Assembly: GCA_902826835.1 (NCBI GenBank)
Contig: CADEGH010000020.1
Location: 39,276 to 103,275 of the forward strand
Reading direction: 5' to 3'
Length of the DNA: 64,000 nt
Source of the DNA: an uncultured bacterium
Lineage (GTDB): Bacteria; Planctomycetota; GCA-002687715
Position numbers and translations under genes: made by a program. Shown here piece after piece: positions 1-7,858 of the stretch. How positions within the stretch are numbered: position 1 is the stretch's first letter; each line of letters begins with the position of its first letter. The notes beneath the pieces are model-generated. The model was not told where the DNA came from, made no database searches, and worked only from the letters and a program-made list of their open reading frames with translations.

Positions 1-2
1 TG

Positions 3-530
3 GACGAAGAAGAGGATTGGCCTAAGGCAGAGTCGGCGTTCCGATTCTTGGCTGAGCAATACAAGACTTCGGAGTGGTACGAGCCAGCCCTGTTCGACGC
101 TGCTTACTCGACTTATCGGCAGGTGAAGGGTGATGTTTACGATCCCCTGACCATGAAGAGGGCGGAGGAAGCGTTCCAGCGCTACCTGCGCGAGGCTCCG
201 AAGGGCGCCAACCGCACGGAAGCGGAAGCGGTTTTGCTTGAGGTCGAAGGCTTGCGCGCTCGCCAATTGCTCAATGTGGCCGAGTGGTATCTGAAAGAGG
301 GCAAGGAGTACTCCGCGCGCTTCTACCTCGCCAAGGTTCGCGATGTTTATCCGCGCTCGGAGGCGGCGGAGACCGCGCGCGAGCTCATGGCGGAAATCGG
401 TCCTCTCGGCACCGCCCCCCGTCCGGACGAAGTGGTGCCGCCGCCTGAAAACCCGGAGGCGCCGACGACCCCGGCGACGCCGGACCCCACCAATCCCTCG
501 ACGCCCGCCTCGGGGAATGGGGGATCTTGA
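3..530 (+). CDS. BamD-like outer membrane assembly lipoprotein, 5' end outside window
   Basis: The frame is already open at the window edge, so only the C-terminal 175 residues are visible and no start can be assigned. The sequence has helical TPR-like repeats: a block around FRFLAEQYKTSEWYEPALFD, then AEEAFQRYLREAPKG, and a repeat ending SARFYLAKVRDVYPRSEAAE. This spacing matches BamD/YfiO proteins of the beta-barrel assembly machinery, which are lipid-anchored on the periplasmic face of the outer membrane. The last 45 residues are a Pro/Thr-rich low-complexity tail. The stop overlaps the TTG start of lptE, which links two envelope-assembly genes. A generic TPR lipoprotein cannot be excluded because the lipobox lies outside the window. 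Confidence 0.7.
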   Translation, partial: DEEEDWPKAESAFRFLAEQYKTSEWYEPALFDAAYSTYRQVKGDVYDPLTMKRAEEAFQRYLREAPKGANRTEAEAVLLEVEGLRARQLLNVAEWYLKEGKEYSARFYLAKVRDVYPRSEAAETARELMAEIGPLGTAPRPDEVVPPPENPEAPTTPATPDPTNPSTPASGNGGS

Positions 531-1057
531 AGGTGTTGCGTCTGGCGCTTTGCGGACTCTTCTTGGCACTCGCCGCCTGCGGCTACTCCACCGACTCGCT
601 GATGCCCGCCGGAGTCCGAAGTGTGGCCGTCCAAGCTTTCGGCAACGAGACTTTCTACCGCCGTCCGGAAATCTTCTTCACGGACGAGTTGCGGCACCAA
701 CTCCTCCGGCGCGGCCAAGTCGCTCTCCGTGATCCCGCCGACGCCGACGCGCTCATCCGCGGCCGAATCATCAGCATTCCCAGACTCACCCTCATCGAGG
801 ACGAGGACGATCGCATTCTCGAGGGCGGCGTCCTCGTCGCCATCGAAGTCGAAATGCTCGACGCCAAAACCGGCGTCCCCCTCATCGCCCCCTTCGTCAT
901 CTCGCGCCGGTCCGAGTACATCGTCCCTCGCGGCGAGTCCCTCGAATTCGCGATCGACGAAGCCATCCGCGACGCCGCGAAAGACACCCTCGACCGCCTC
1001 CAAGCCGACTCCTTCCTCCGCTCCCGCACTCCCGACGTGCCAACCTCCGTCCCCTGA
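527..1057 (+). CDS. lptE: LptE-like LPS-assembly lipoprotein
   Basis: This 176-residue protein starts at a TTG that overlaps the upstream TGA, with a GGGGGA purine run just before it. The N-terminus is a clear lipoprotein signal: a basic MKVLR, a hydrophobic stretch, then the lipobox LAAC at about residues 15-18 followed by GYS. The body has the LptE pattern: VRSVAVQAFGNETFYR near the start, an amphipathic RPEIFFTDELRHQLL helix, a GRIISI strand and a C-terminal helix with AIDEAIRDAAKD. LptE plugs the LptD barrel during LPS export to the outer membrane. Its position directly after a BamD-like gene fits an outer-membrane biogenesis operon. The family is divergent, so the assignment rests on the lipobox and the order of strands and helices. 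Confidence 0.8.
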   Translation: MKVLRLALCGLFLALAACGYSTDSLMPAGVRSVAVQAFGNETFYRRPEIFFTDELRHQLLRRGQVALRDPADADALIRGRIISIPRLTLIEDEDDRILEGGVLVAIEVEMLDAKTGVPLIAPFVISRRSEYIVPRGESLEFAIDEAIRDAAKDTLDRLQADSFLRSRTPDVPTSVP

Positions 1058-1099
1058 GGCTGGCCTCGGCGCCCGGTGGTGTCGCACACCGTGGTGGAG

Positions 1100-1177
1100 A
1101 GTCCGTTCCACCGTGCGCGAGTCCGGCTTGGGCTTAGTGGGCTCGCTCATGACATTGGCGTCCACGAGCCACTTCAC
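1100..1177 (-). pseudogene. vapC-type PIN toxin remnant (N-terminus only)
   Basis: A GTG overlapping the TGA of the antitoxin gene opens a frame reading VKWLVDANVMSEPTKPKPD. This is the first strand and helix of VapC PIN-domain ribonucleases, including the first catalytic Asp in LVDANV and the usual SEPTKPKPD continuation. After about 25 residues the similarity stops (SRTVERTLHHGVRHH) and the frame runs antisense into the end of lptE. The other acidic PIN residues and the remaining roughly 110 codons of a normal VapC are absent. The downstream end is approximate. A functional toxin cannot be made from this fragment. Confidence 0.7.
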
Positions 1178-1404
1178 AGAGTGTCCGTCGAGTCGGACTT
1201 GATGGGCACGAACCAACCTTTGACCGGACAAGAGAGCAACCAGTCGACGACGCCGGAATTGGCCGCGACGGGATGATGGATCAGCCTGTATTCACCCCGG
1301 TCAATGCGCTCGATCTCGAACACGTCACCGGGAACGATTCCATCCGCATCGCGGATCTCCGCTGGGAGGACGATCTGACCCTTGGTGGAGACTCTGATCT
1401 TCAT
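1174..1404 (-). CDS. AbrB/VapB-type antitoxin (SpoVT-AbrB domain)
   Basis: This is a 76-residue protein with the swapped-hairpin AbrB fold. The first 30 residues contain MKIRVSTKGQIVLPAEIRD followed by GIVPGDVFEIERID, which is the classical MazE/VapB/AbrB DNA-binding motif. The C-terminal half would hold the toxin-binding segment (VDWLLSCPVKGWFVPIKS). I chose the ATG at 1404; a GTG two codons upstream is the alternative. The stop overlaps the start of a truncated vapC, so it is the antitoxin half of a broken toxin-antitoxin pair. It may still act as a DNA-binding protein on the inverted repeat upstream. The surrounding bases are more AT-rich than the neighbours. Confidence 0.8.
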   Translation of the reverse strand: MKIRVSTKGQIVLPAEIRDADGIVPGDVFEIERIDRGEYRLIHHPVAANSGVVDWLLSCPVKGWFVPIKSDSTDTL

Positions 1405-1411
1405 TGTCACA

Positions 1412-1430
1412 AGTAAAATACTGTCTTACT
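1412..1430 (-). promoter_or_regulatory. Candidate AbrB-type operator / promoter of the antitoxin gene
   Basis: An inverted repeat with arms AGTAA and TTACT separated by 9 bp lies 8 bp upstream of the antitoxin ATG. It is AT-rich in a GC-rich region. On the minus strand it contains TATTTT (1415-1420), a possible -10 box 10 bp before the ATG. Autoregulation through such repeats is usual for VapB/MazE antitoxins; its use here is inferred. Confidence 0.45.
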
Positions 1431-1678
1431 CGTGGCTGGCGATCCCCCGTGCGTCCTCTGCCGAAGTGGCGTTTTGAGACTTGCGAGAAGCGTCGGAAAC
1501 GCATCTCGAGGAGGGCGGCCCGGCGGGCTCTTCCTGAGCGGAGCCTGGACGGGGGTTACTCGCGGCGAGCATGGGCGTCGCGAGGCTACGGCTCGAAAGC
1601 CGCCCGGGGTAGGAGCGTTCGACCATCTGGAGTGGCAGGTCCTCGCGACCACCGAGCGGGAAGCCAATTCTCGGCTGC

Positions 1679-1684
1679 TAAGCT
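1679..1684 (+). promoter_or_regulatory. Extended -10 box of folP (leaderless-type)
   Basis: TAAGCT preceded by TGC gives an extended -10 (TGnTAAGCT). Only six bases (ccggcg) separate it from the folP ATG at 1691, so transcription would begin at or next to the start codon. There is no Shine-Dalgarno sequence in the gap. The same arrangement occurs before tsaB and the small ORF at 39876. Confidence 0.5.
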
Positions 1685-1690
1685 CCGGCG

Positions 1691-2539
1691 ATGGTGGGTA
1701 GACCTTTTCCACTCGGAGGGGGGCGCGTGCGCCTCGGGGGGAGGGGTCCGGCGGTGGTGGCGGTTTTGAATGTGACGCCGGATTCGTTCAGCGACGGGGG
1801 GAAGTGGCAAGGGGAAGCGGTGGCGGCGGGGCAGAGGTTTTGGGACGAGGGGGCGGAAGTGGTGGAGGTGGGAGGGGAGAGCACCCGGCCGGGGGCCAGC
1901 GAGGTCTCGGAGGCGGAAGAACTGCGGCGGGTGCTGCCGGTGGTGGAGGCTCTGGCGCGGACGGCGCGGGGCACGGTCGCGATCGACACCCGCAAGGCGG
2001 TGGTGGCGGCGGCGGCGGTGCGAGCCGGGGCCACCATGGTGAATGATGTCAGCGGATTGCGCCACGATCCGAAACTCGCCCTGGTGGTGGCTGAGACGGG
2101 GGCCGCCCTCGTGGTGATGCACAGCCGCGGCACTCCCGAGACCATGAATCGCCTGGCGCGCTACGACGATGTGGCGGGCGAAGTCATGGCGGAACTCGGC
2201 CAGGCAGTCTCCGTGGCCGAAGCCGCGGGGGTTCGGCCAGAGAACATCATCCTGGATCCCGGCCTCGGCTTCGCCAAAGACACCGAACACAACCTGATCC
2301 TGCTCCAGCAGTGGGATCGGCTTCGGGCCATGCCATACCCCTGGATGGTAGGCCCATCTCGCAAGCGCTTTTTGGGCGTGATCACCGGGCGCGAGAAAGC
2401 GTCGGATCGTGACCCCGCGACCGCCGCCGTCTGCACCTATTTGGCCTGGCAAGGCGTCGAAGCGGTGCGGGTGCACGCGGTTGCAATGGCACTCGACGCA
2501 GTCATAGTCGGGGCCGCTCTTTCGGGGGTCTCGGCATGA
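1691..2539 (+). CDS. folP: Dihydropteroate synthase
   Basis: This 282-residue protein condenses 6-hydroxymethyl-dihydropterin pyrophosphate with p-aminobenzoate in folate synthesis. It shows the DHPS TIM-barrel signatures in order: VLNVTPDSFSDGG (about residues 25-37), GGESTRPGA (pterin/phosphate loop), AIDTRK, MVNDVSGL, VVMHSRGTP, the ILDPGLGFAKD block, and a C-terminal GPSRKRFLG followed by VRVHAVA with the conserved Arg and His. The length is typical. The stop overlaps cdaA by 4 bp (ATGA), so the genes are probably co-transcribed. The start is supported by an extended -10 placed 6 bp upstream. Confidence 0.95.
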   Translation: MVGRPFPLGGGRVRLGGRGPAVVAVLNVTPDSFSDGGKWQGEAVAAGQRFWDEGAEVVEVGGESTRPGASEVSEAEELRRVLPVVEALARTARGTVAIDTRKAVVAAAAVRAGATMVNDVSGLRHDPKLALVVAETGAALVVMHSRGTPETMNRLARYDDVAGEVMAELGQAVSVAEAAGVRPENIILDPGLGFAKDTEHNLILLQQWDRLRAMPYPWMVGPSRKRFLGVITGREKASDRDPATAAVCTYLAWQGVEAVRVHAVAMALDAVIVGAALSGVSA

Positions 2540-3315
2540 CCACCCTCGATGCCATCCGCTACGGGATCGAGTTGATCCTGTTTGCGGCCGCGATCTACGC
2601 GTTCATCCGGTTCTTGCAGGAAACGCGCGGAAGCGCGGTCCTCAAGGGCTTCATGGTGCTCTTGATCGGCCTCGGTGTGGCGTTTGTTCCCCTCGTGCGC
2701 TTCCTCGGCCTCGAACACTTGGGCTACCTCGCCGATCGCGGCCTGATGATCCTGCTCTTCGCGCTCGTGGTGGTGTTCCAGCCCGAACTGCGCCAGGCCC
2801 TGGTGCGTCTCGGGGAGTCGCGGGTGTTCCAGCGGGGCGCGAAGGCGGCCTCGGATCGCGCCGCCGTCACCGACGAACTCGTCTCGGCTGCGGATCGGCT
2901 CTCGAAGCGTGGCTTAGGAGCAATCATCCTTGTCGAGCGCCGCATCGGCATTTCCGGCTTCGCGGAAACGGGCGTGAAGCTCGAAGCCTTGGTCTCGGCC
3001 CCTCTCTTGGTTTCGATCTTCGACAAAGACACCCCGCTGCACGACGGCGCGGTCATCGTGCGCGGCCGGCGGATCCTCGCGGCGGCGTGCCTGTTGCCGC
3101 TGACCGACAACCCCAACCTCTCGCTCCAGATGGGCACCCGGCATCGTGCGGGCATCGGCGCCACCGAAGAGAACGACGCGGTCGCGATCATCGTCTCCGA
3201 AGAGACGAAACGGATCTCGCTCGCCTTCCAAGGCCGCATCGAAGAGAATCTGACCCCGGACGGGCTGCGCTCCCGTCTCCTCGACGACACCCAGGAAGGA
3301 GACCGGAAAGAATGA
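2536..3315 (+). CDS. cdaA: Diadenylate cyclase CdaA (c-di-AMP synthase)
   Basis: CdaA makes the second messenger c-di-AMP from two ATP. The first about 90 residues contain three hydrophobic segments (LILFAAAIYAFIRFL, a GFMVLLIGLGVAFVPLV stretch and LMILLFALVVVFQPELR), which place the enzyme in the cytoplasmic membrane. The C-terminal DAC domain carries both catalytic motifs: DGA in LHDGAVIV and RHR in GTRHRAGIG. The 259-residue length matches CdaA/DacA and not the longer DisA. The gene overlaps folP upstream and the ybbR-like gene downstream by 4 bp each. With ybbR and glmM this reproduces the cdaA-cdaR-glmM order well known from Firmicutes. Confidence 0.93.
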   Translation: MTTLDAIRYGIELILFAAAIYAFIRFLQETRGSAVLKGFMVLLIGLGVAFVPLVRFLGLEHLGYLADRGLMILLFALVVVFQPELRQALVRLGESRVFQRGAKAASDRAAVTDELVSAADRLSKRGLGAIILVERRIGISGFAETGVKLEALVSAPLLVSIFDKDTPLHDGAVIVRGRRILAAACLLPLTDNPNLSLQMGTRHRAGIGATEENDAVAIIVSEETKRISLAFQGRIEENLTPDGLRSRLLDDTQEGDRKE

Positions 3316-4427
3316 GCCGGGACTCCAAGAGCACGGCGACCGGGCTGGCCCTCGGGCCCACCAAACGTGGACTCGGACGCTGGATTGCCCATCCGTGGGC
3401 CATCCTGTTTTCGCTGGTGATCGCGTTCCTCGTGCTGACGCTCATCGATCGCGAAATCCAAGACGTGATCGTCAAGGACGATCTGCGGGTCGTGGCTCGC
3501 CCCACGGATCGGATCGACGAGATCGTAGTCATCCTGCCGGCCGGATTCGTGATGCTGGAAGAGCGTGCCGCCCCGGTCGTGACCCACATCGAAGTGAAGG
3601 GGCCGCGGCGCGAACGCGGCCGGATTACCCCTCCGTTCCAGGCGTGGCTGCCGGCGGAGCGGCTCGTCAATCTGGTGCAGGATGCCCCCGAACGAGTGAG
3701 TCTCGAAGCCAAGGATCTGCGCATCCCCGGCCTCACCTCGTTTGCCGCGGAACTCCGTCCGCTTTCGATCCTGGTGGCCCGCGAAGGCACCCTCGAAATG
3801 AACATCGAGGCGCAGCTTTCTGGTGCGGTGCCCGAGGGTTATCGCGCCGCAATCACGCTCAGCCCGAGCCGGGTTTTTGTCACCGGGCCGCAGTTCGAGC
3901 TTGCCCGGCGCTCGAAGGTCAGCGTGGTGGTCACCGCGCCGCCGCTCGGACAAGAGGGCCAGGAGTTCATCCGCGAGTTGTCGTTGGAAGATCGGCAGCT
4001 CGGCATGCGAGTGGTCCCCACCCTCGATCTGAAGGCGCGGGTCCTATGGGTGCCGCTCGACTCGGAGCCGTACGAGAGCTCGGTGCGCGTCGTGGTCGAT
4101 CGTGGCCTCGACACCGCCTTCGAGTATCAGCTCGAACCTCCCTACGACCTCGAGCGCACCCCCTCGCTCCGCTTCCTCGGCCCCAAAGTCGCGGTGGAGC
4201 GTATGGCTGAGGTCGAAATTCGGCAGAGATTCGAAACGCGGGTCGCCCTGATTCTCGATGCGGAGCGCACCGCGATCAGCCGCCAGGACCTGTTGGCCGA
4301 CGGAGCCTGGCACACGCTGGAGGTTCCCGGTTACATCCCGGAAAATCTGATCCGCGAGTTCGGTTTGGTCCAGGGGCCGACGATTCTTCCGGTCGCCGTG
4401 AAGGTTCGAAAAAAACCGTCCCGCTGA
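3312..4427 (+). CDS. YbbR-domain membrane protein (CdaR-like)
   Basis: The start is the ATG that overlaps the cdaA stop (ATGA), giving 371 residues. One membrane segment lies near residues 25-45 (HPWAILFSLVIAFLVLTLI), and the rest is extracytoplasmic beta-rich sequence. It contains repeats of the YbbR type, seen as segments such as EGYRAAITLSPSRVFVTGP, in which the PxxVxVxGP pattern marks each repeat. In Firmicutes, CdaR proteins with one membrane helix and several YbbR repeats bind and modulate CdaA. The same role is inferred here from the overlap with cdaA and from glmM next door. Confidence 0.82.
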   Translation: MSRDSKSTATGLALGPTKRGLGRWIAHPWAILFSLVIAFLVLTLIDREIQDVIVKDDLRVVARPTDRIDEIVVILPAGFVMLEERAAPVVTHIEVKGPRRERGRITPPFQAWLPAERLVNLVQDAPERVSLEAKDLRIPGLTSFAAELRPLSILVAREGTLEMNIEAQLSGAVPEGYRAAITLSPSRVFVTGPQFELARRSKVSVVVTAPPLGQEGQEFIRELSLEDRQLGMRVVPTLDLKARVLWVPLDSEPYESSVRVVVDRGLDTAFEYQLEPPYDLERTPSLRFLGPKVAVERMAEVEIRQRFETRVALILDAERTAISRQDLLADGAWHTLEVPGYIPENLIREFGLVQGPTILPVAVKVRKKPSR

Positions 4428-4519
4428 CCCCTGACGGGTACCGATGGAAAGAGGATGATGGGAACGCAAGTAGCCGAAGAAGCTCATCCGTCGGGATGCG
4501 GCAGGCTGGGAGAGCGGAC

Positions 4520-5872
4520 TTGACGCGAAAATATTTCGGCACGGATGGGATTCGGGACGTGGCCGGCCAAGGCCTGCTCGCCGAGGATTGTGTGCGGCGC
4601 CTTGGGCGCGCGATCGGGCGCGTGATCTCCGCGCGCACTCCGGTAGCACGCGTCTTGATCGGCCGCGACACCCGCGCCTCCGGGCCGCAGATCCTCGAAC
4701 AATTGAGCGAGGGCATCCTCGCGGCCGGCCACTCCGTGCAAGACGGGGAGATCTTGAGCACGCCGGCGGTGCAGACCTTGTGCCGCACCGAGGGATTCGA
4801 CCTCGCGGTCGTGATTTCCGCCTCTCACAATCCCGCCCACGACAACGGCATCAAACTCTTCGGCGCGGATGGGCGCAAGCTCTCGGACGACCTCGAAACC
4901 CGGATCGAAGCCGCCATCGACGCTGACGGCACCGCCCGTGGTCCCAGCGGAAAGCCGGGTCGACTCGAAACGGATCCGACGGCCGAAGACCGCTACCTCG
5001 CGTGGTTGCGGCGCTCGGCGTTTCCCGATCTCGATCTGCGGGGGCTGACCCTGGTGGTGGACGCCGCTCACGGCGCGGCCTACCGCGCCGCGCCACGTTT
5101 CTTGGCCGAGCTCGGCGCGCGGGTCGTGTCGCGCGGGACTTCGCCGACTGGGCACAACATCAACGACGGCGCCGGGGTGTTCGCGGTCGAAGGATTGGGG
5201 CCGATCGTGGTGGCCGAAGGTGCTGCGATGGGTCTCGCGCTCGACGGGGATGCCGACCGGGTCCTGCTCGTGGACGAACTCGGCGCGGTGGTCGATGGCG
5301 ACCACATGCTCGGATTTCTCGCCCGGGACTTGCATCGTCGAGGCGCCCTACCCGGCAATCGCCTCGTCACCACCGTGATGGCCAATCTCGGCCTCAAGGT
5401 GTTCCTGCAGGAGCAAGGAATCGGCTGCGAAATGGTGGCGGTCGGCGATCGCCACGTGTCCGCGCGCATGGCCGAAACCGGCGCGGTGCTGGGCGGTGAA
5501 CAATCGGGGCACATCATCTTCCGCTCGGGAGAAACCTGGACGGGGGATGGGCTCTTCACCGCGCTGCGGGTGCTCGAGGTTCGCAAGCGCGAGGGCCGAC
5601 CGCTTTCCGAAATGGCGAAGCCGATCGTGAAGTACCCGCAGGTATTGGTGAACGTGAAGGTTGCGACGAAGCCGAAGCTTGAGAGCCTGCCGGAGTTGGT
5701 GGGGGAGGCGGCGAAGGTCGAATCCAGCATGGCGGGTCGGGGGAGAGTCTTGCTGCGCTACAGCGGGACCGAACCGTTGCTCCGCGTGATGGTCGAAGGG
5801 CCGGATGCTCGGCAGATCCGGGTGCAGGCCGATCAATTGGCCGCCCTGGCCGAGCGCCTCCTGAGCGCGTGA
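4520..5872 (+). CDS. glmM: Phosphoglucosamine mutase
   Basis: GlmM interconverts glucosamine-6-P and glucosamine-1-P for UDP-GlcNAc, and so for peptidoglycan and LPS. The N-terminal KYFGTDGIRD, the active-site phosphoserine loop SASHNP, the metal-binding DGDADR, the sugar-binding GEQSGH and the C-terminal phosphate loop RYSGTEPLLRVM are all present. I place the start at TTG 4520 because GGGAG lies 7 bp upstream and the protein then begins at the family's usual position (450 residues). An ATG at 4496 would add eight residues without a good ribosome site. The gene follows cdaA-ybbR. In Firmicutes c-di-AMP synthase contacts GlmM, so a similar link is plausible. Confidence 0.94.
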   Translation: MTRKYFGTDGIRDVAGQGLLAEDCVRRLGRAIGRVISARTPVARVLIGRDTRASGPQILEQLSEGILAAGHSVQDGEILSTPAVQTLCRTEGFDLAVVISASHNPAHDNGIKLFGADGRKLSDDLETRIEAAIDADGTARGPSGKPGRLETDPTAEDRYLAWLRRSAFPDLDLRGLTLVVDAAHGAAYRAAPRFLAELGARVVSRGTSPTGHNINDGAGVFAVEGLGPIVVAEGAAMGLALDGDADRVLLVDELGAVVDGDHMLGFLARDLHRRGALPGNRLVTTVMANLGLKVFLQEQGIGCEMVAVGDRHVSARMAETGAVLGGEQSGHIIFRSGETWTGDGLFTALRVLEVRKREGRPLSEMAKPIVKYPQVLVNVKVATKPKLESLPELVGEAAKVESSMAGRGRVLLRYSGTEPLLRVMVEGPDARQIRVQADQLAALAERLLSA

Positions 5873-6002
5873 CGGATGTCCGGGAGCAGGCCGGAGCGAC
5901 TGCAAAATCAAGGCGCGCAAGGAGGGTCCAGGCCTCGGATCCGGACCTGCTTTGGACCCTGGCCCTGACTCCAACAAGCGGCGAGGACCACCCCATGGCT
6001 GC

Positions 6003-6008
6003 TAAGTT
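6003..6008 (+). promoter_or_regulatory. Extended -10 box of tsaB (leaderless-type)
   Basis: TGCTAAGTT stands nine bases before the tsaB ATG, with no ribosome-binding site in the gap. It is almost identical to the box before folP (TGCTAAGCT). The predicted transcription start falls within a few bases of the ATG. Confidence 0.5.
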
Positions 6009-6017
6009 CGCCGCGGC

Positions 6018-6668
6018 ATGTCGATTCCTCTGCGCATCCTCGCTCTCGACACGAGCGGATCCGTCGGCTCGGTCGCTCTGCGATTGAGCGCGGGATCGAC
6101 GAGGGAAATCCGCCTTCCGCGAAATGGTGAGCGCAGTGAATCTCTCGGCACGGCGACCAGCCGACTGCTTTGGTCGGCGGGAGTGCGCCCCGCGGATCTC
6201 GATGTGGTGGTGGTCGGCCTCGGACCGGGCTCGTACACGGGCACCCGTATCGCGGTGACGTTCGCGAAGACCCTCGCCTTTGCATTGCGCCGGCCGCTGT
6301 ACGGAATCTCGGGACTCGTCGCGATCGCCGAAGATGCGCGGGGATCGGGCGCACATGTCGCGGTGCTTGAGCCCGGCCATCTCGGACGCGTGTATGCCGG
6401 GATCTTTGATCTCGCCGAGCCGGTACCCTCGGAGCAGTTGCCAGTTGGCCTCTATGCGGTCGACCAGGTCTTGGCCGCATTGCCTCCCGGCGCGGTCATG
6501 GTGGGCTCGGAGTGCCCGGGATTTTCGAGACCACGACGAGTCACGTCATCGGCGTTGGCTCGCTTGGGTGATCGGCTCGTGACCCGGAGTGTCCCTCCGG
6601 CGGACTTGGAGAGCTTGGAACCGCTCTATCTCCAGGCCTCGGCGCCGGAGCGGGTGGCAGGCTCGTGA
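6018..6668 (+). CDS. tsaB: tRNA threonylcarbamoyladenosine biosynthesis protein TsaB
   Basis: TsaB is the scaffold of the TsaBDE complex that makes t6A37 on ANN-decoding tRNAs. The 216 residues begin with the ASKHA-type strand LRILALDTSGSVGSVAL. They continue with GLGPGSYTGTRIAV (the TsaB signature GPGSFTGLR) and the family segment LAFALRRPLYGISGLVAIA. The length is typical of TsaB and too short for TsaD, and the TsaD metal-binding His pair is absent, as expected. The gene stands alone between glmM and a DUF2891 gene, and its start is supported by an extended -10 nine bases upstream. Confidence 0.87.
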   Translation: MSIPLRILALDTSGSVGSVALRLSAGSTREIRLPRNGERSESLGTATSRLLWSAGVRPADLDVVVVGLGPGSYTGTRIAVTFAKTLAFALRRPLYGISGLVAIAEDARGSGAHVAVLEPGHLGRVYAGIFDLAEPVPSEQLPVGLYAVDQVLAALPPGAVMVGSECPGFSRPRRVTSSALARLGDRLVTRSVPPADLESLEPLYLQASAPERVAGS

Positions 6669-6698
6669 TCGCCGTGTTCGACCGTTCGGAGAATCATC

Positions 6699-7793
6699 AT
6701 GCCGTGGACCGAGACGCGATGGTTGGTTGCATTCGTGGGGTTGAGTCTGCTCGCGATGGCGCAGGATCGTCCCGTGTTTGAGGCCTCGGCCGAGGAGAGG
6801 TTCGCGAAGCTCGCTTTGGAATGTGTCGGCAAGGAGTATCCGAACAAGATCTCCCACACGATGCAGCGGGACGAGGACGCGCGTCCCCCGCGGAAGTTGA
6901 CGCCCGCGTTCTACGGGTGTTTCGATTGGCATTCGGCCGTGCACGGGCATTGGCTCCTGGCGCGATTGGCCAAACTGCATCCGAGGGCTTCGTTTGCAAA
7001 CGAGGCACGGGCGGCCCTTGGGCGAAGCCTCACCCCCGAGAACATCGCCGGGGAGGTTGCCTATCTGACGGACGTCGATCGCGAGGGATTCGAGCGGCCG
7101 TACGGTCTGGCCTGGCTGCTGCAATTGGCGCTCGAACTCGGGGACTGGCCGGAAGAGGAACCTCGCCTCTGGTCGAAGACGCTTCAGCCGCTCGAAGACA
7201 TCGCCGCGGAACGCCTGCTCGCCTACTTCGCGCGCCTGGGTCTGCCGGCGCGGGTGGGGGAACACAGTCAAACCGCATTTGCGCTCGGCCTCACTCTGGA
7301 TTGGGCGAAAGCGCGCCGACCGGCGGCGCTCGCGGCGTTGTCGGATCAAGCCAAGAAGTTCTACCTCGCCGACTTCGGGTGGCGGCTCGCCTTCGAACCG
7401 AGCGGGCAGGATTTTCTGTCGCCCGGGCTCGCGGAGGCGGACGTCATGCGCCGCGTGCTGGCCTCCGCGGAGTTCTCGGCCTGGCTCACGCGGTTCTTGC
7501 CGGAGATCCCGACCGAAGGTCGCCCCGGCTGGTGGCCGGTCGGGGTGCCCGCCGACCGTAAGGACGGGAAGTTCGCCCATCTCGACGGGCTCAATCTGGC
7601 GCGCGCCTGGATGCTCGAAGGTGTGCTATCGGGGCTCCCCGAGTCCGATGGACGGAGGCCGGCCTTGCTCGAGTCCTACCGCGAACATCGGGACGCCGGG
7701 CTCGCTGCCGTGACAGGTGAGCACTACGCGGGAGGCCACTGGCTCGGCACCTTTGCGGTCTATCTCGTGACGCGCCGCGGGCTTTCGAACTGA
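6699..7793 (+). CDS. DUF2891-family secreted protein
   Basis: The 364-residue product starts at an ATG with CGGAG upstream and has a short cleavable-looking signal peptide (LVAFVGLSLLAMAQ). The mature part carries the DUF2891 signature: YPNKISHTMQRDEDARPP, then LTPAFYGCFDWHSAVHGHW, with conserved His and Asp residues. Later family segments are ERPYGLAWLLQLALEL and a C-terminal HLDGLNLARAWMLEG followed by GGHWLGTFAVYL. The fold is probably an all-alpha barrel, and the biochemical role of the family is not established. It lies 30 bp after tsaB, but a functional connection is not evident. Confidence 0.82.
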   Translation: MPWTETRWLVAFVGLSLLAMAQDRPVFEASAEERFAKLALECVGKEYPNKISHTMQRDEDARPPRKLTPAFYGCFDWHSAVHGHWLLARLAKLHPRASFANEARAALGRSLTPENIAGEVAYLTDVDREGFERPYGLAWLLQLALELGDWPEEEPRLWSKTLQPLEDIAAERLLAYFARLGLPARVGEHSQTAFALGLTLDWAKARRPAALAALSDQAKKFYLADFGWRLAFEPSGQDFLSPGLAEADVMRRVLASAEFSAWLTRFLPEIPTEGRPGWWPVGVPADRKDGKFAHLDGLNLARAWMLEGVLSGLPESDGRRPALLESYREHRDAGLAAVTGEHYAGGHWLGTFAVYLVTRRGLSN

Positions 7794-7840
7794 GAGACAT
7801 GACGCAAAGCCGGGGGATCGACCAGCCCCGGATCGGCGAC

Positions 7841-7846
7841 TAAACT
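7841..7846 (+). promoter_or_regulatory. -10 box of alr
   Basis: TAAACT sits 12 bp before the alr ATG. A start site about seven bases downstream would leave a leader of roughly five bases, and no Shine-Dalgarno sequence is visible. There is no TGn extension here (gac precedes the box). Confidence 0.4.
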
Positions 7847-7858
7847 GGCGCGACCGCG

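Noticed and set aside
1432..1701. Small plus-strand frame between the antitoxin gene and folP
   Set aside because: Rich in Arg/Gly/Ser with no motif and no ribosome site, and it overlaps the folP promoter and start. Regarded as non-coding.
5869..6087. 72-codon frame starting with a GTG that overlaps the glmM stop
   Set aside because: Despite the GTGA overlap, its composition is not protein-like and it runs through the tsaB promoter box and start in another frame.
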